The notes under the pieces are model-generated. The model had not been told where the DNA came from. It saw only the letters and a list, made by a program, of their open reading frames with translations, and ran no database searches. From positions 1-6,012 of the forward strand of contig CAJKSU010000175.1 in the NCBI GenBank assembly GCA_905202605.1: a stretch of 6,012 bases of DNA, in the 5' to 3' direction. Source of the DNA: an uncultured Eubacteriales bacterium. Its GTDB lineage: Bacteria; Bacillota; Clostridia; Oscillospirales; Oscillospiraceae. Within the stretch, counting starts at the first letter, position 1, and each line of letters opens with the position of its first letter. This document shows positions 4,944-6,012 of this stretch, one piece after another. The translations under genes and the position numbers were made by a program.

Positions 4944-6012
4944 ATGGATACTATGACAAATCCGGAGCTGACGGAGCAGGAAAACGCTTCTGCAACCCTG
5001 ACCTCCGATTCAACACAGGTACAGGCCGATCCCGCTCCTCAGGTGGAGCCGGGCACTCAAACCGATACCGCTTCCCATCCGGAAGCTGCTTCTCCAACGG
5101 AGCAGCCGGAGTCTCCCCCGGAGACTGGCCAGCCCAAACAGGCGCAGGCAAAGCGCACCGCCGCTGCGAAAAAGCGCCGCCGTATGGCGGCACAGCGGAT
5201 GCGCCTCCACAATGTTCTTCTTGCCGGTGTATTTCTGCTGATCCTGCTGGTCTTCGCCTTCATCAACCTGATTGTCAAGGACAAGGATTTCTCCGAAGCA
5301 GAAAACCGGAATCTCTCCCAGAAGCCTGCGCTGACCGTTGCAGCGATCAAGGACGGCAGCTATTTCTCCGGGCTGAGCGATTATGCCAGCGACCAGTTCT
5401 TTGCCCGTGATAGCTGGATGTCCCTAAAGCTCAAGGCAGAAACGATTATGGGCCGCAAGGACGCATCCGGCATCTTCCTTGGTAAGGACGACTACCTGCT
5501 CTCCGCTCCGGAAACGCCCGATGACGAAGCCCTGAGCCGCACGATCCAGAACATCAACCAGTTTGCCGAAGAGCATACGGAGCTGAGCACCCGCGTGATG
5601 CTGGTGCCGGATTCCGCCATGATCCTCACGGACAAGCTGCCCAAGAATGCGCCGGTACGGGATCAGCTTCTGGACATCTCCAATGTCGCCGGTCAGCTCT
5701 CCGGCTCCATTCAGTTCTTAAACGCCGCCGAGGCTCTTTCATCTCATGCAGATGAATACATCTATTACAAGACCGACCATCACTGGACCTCTCTGGGGGC
5801 ATATTATGCCTTTACCGCATTCACCGGTCAGATGGGCATTGCATCTCCTGCCTCTAGCTATGATATCTACACGGTCACTGACAGCTTTGAGGGAACCCTT
5901 TCCTCCAAGAGCGGCAGCCATAAAACCACAGATACCATTCAGATTTATGAGGCAAAGCAGCAGGACAGCTACTATGTCACCTATTCCGACAGCACGGATC
6001 GGGTCTGCTCCA
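4944..6012 (+). CDS. DHHW family (AlgX/AlgJ-like) extracytoplasmic acyltransferase, 3'-truncated
   Basis: The frame is open from ATG 4944 to the window end (356 codons plus one base), so no stop is visible. The first 70 or so residues are low-complexity and rich in Pro, Gln, Glu, Ser and Thr. A strongly basic stretch follows (KRTAAAKKRRRMAAQRMR, 70-87), then one membrane segment (about 89-111), placing the rest outside. Just outside is FSEAENRNLSQKP (116-128), the ENR-containing opening typical of AlgX/AlgJ/DHHW proteins, then YASDQFFARDSW (147-158). The DHHW signature is at 278-281 in YKTDHHWTSLGA. By analogy with the DxHW motif of AlgX, Asp278 and His280 would be catalytic. The nucleophile serine of this family lies roughly 90 residues further on in AlgX, so it should fall beyond the window. 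The protein is the best candidate to accept the acyl group from the upstream MBOAT and pass it to the polymer. The long cytoplasmic N-terminus is unusual. Confidence 0.88.
   Translation, partial: MDTMTNPELTEQENASATLTSDSTQVQADPAPQVEPGTQTDTASHPEAASPTEQPESPPETGQPKQAQAKRTAAAKKRRRMAAQRMRLHNVLLAGVFLLILLVFAFINLIVKDKDFSEAENRNLSQKPALTVAAIKDGSYFSGLSDYASDQFFARDSWMSLKLKAETIMGRKDASGIFLGKDDYLLSAPETPDDEALSRTIQNINQFAEEHTELSTRVMLVPDSAMILTDKLPKNAPVRDQLLDISNVAGQLSGSIQFLNAAEALSSHADEYIYYKTDHHWTSLGAYYAFTAFTGQMGIASPASSYDIYTVTDSFEGTLSSKSGSHKTTDTIQIYEAKQQDSYYVTYSDSTDRVCS

Noticed and set aside
1..6012. CRISPR arrays, tRNA or rRNA genes, insertion sequences
   Set aside because: I saw no regularly spaced repeats, tRNA-like cloverleaf, rRNA sequence or transposase-like reading frame on either strand.

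Overview
The window carries one co-directional (+ strand) cluster of six genes that looks like part of a Gram-positive cell-envelope polymer synthesis and O-acylation locus. The source is probably a clostridial Firmicute of the Oscillospirales/Ruminococcaceae type. This rests on the moderately high GC of the coding sequence, purine-rich Shine-Dalgarno sites, several TTG starts, and the combination of DUF4358, DHHW and CDP-glycerol glycerophosphotransferase families. The taxonomic guess is an inference and no finer assignment is supportable.

Layout. 1-870: the C-terminal part of a CDP-glycerol:polyol-phosphate glycerophosphotransferase (TagB/TagF type), cut by the left edge. 908-1780: a membrane-anchored SGNH/GDSL hydrolase-like protein. 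1781-2095: the only long gap. It holds a GC-rich hairpin just after the stop (possible weak terminator) and a near-consensus sigma-A promoter (TGGACA, 17 bp, TATAAT). 2096-2992: a second, paralogous SGNH protein, whose start is best placed at the TTG at 2096. 3023-3508: a DUF4358-type membrane-anchored protein. 3521-4927: an MBOAT O-acyltransferase of the AlgI/DltB/PatA class. 4944-6012: a DHHW (AlgX/AlgJ-like) protein, cut by the right edge before its expected nucleophile serine.

How the parts may work together. The MBOAT ends in the hexapeptide FLYVQF, which fits the C-terminal FLYxxF-like 'acyl shuttle' motif described for DltX and for MBOATs that carry the motif themselves. In that scheme the MBOAT moves an acyl group from a cytoplasmic thioester to the tyrosine of the hexapeptide. 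The acyl group then passes to a serine on an extracytoplasmic transferase, here most likely the DHHW protein, and on to a surface polymer. The neighbouring glycerophosphotransferase suggests that the polymer may be teichoic-acid-like. The two tandem SGNH proteins could be further transferases with other acceptors, or esterases that remove the groups. The polymer, the acyl group and the SGNH roles are inferences.

Transcription. Gene 1 and the first SGNH gene are 37 nt apart and are probably co-transcribed. The promoter at 2011-2039 probably starts a second unit: SGNH-2, DUF4358, MBOAT, DHHW, with gaps of only 30, 12 and 16 nt.
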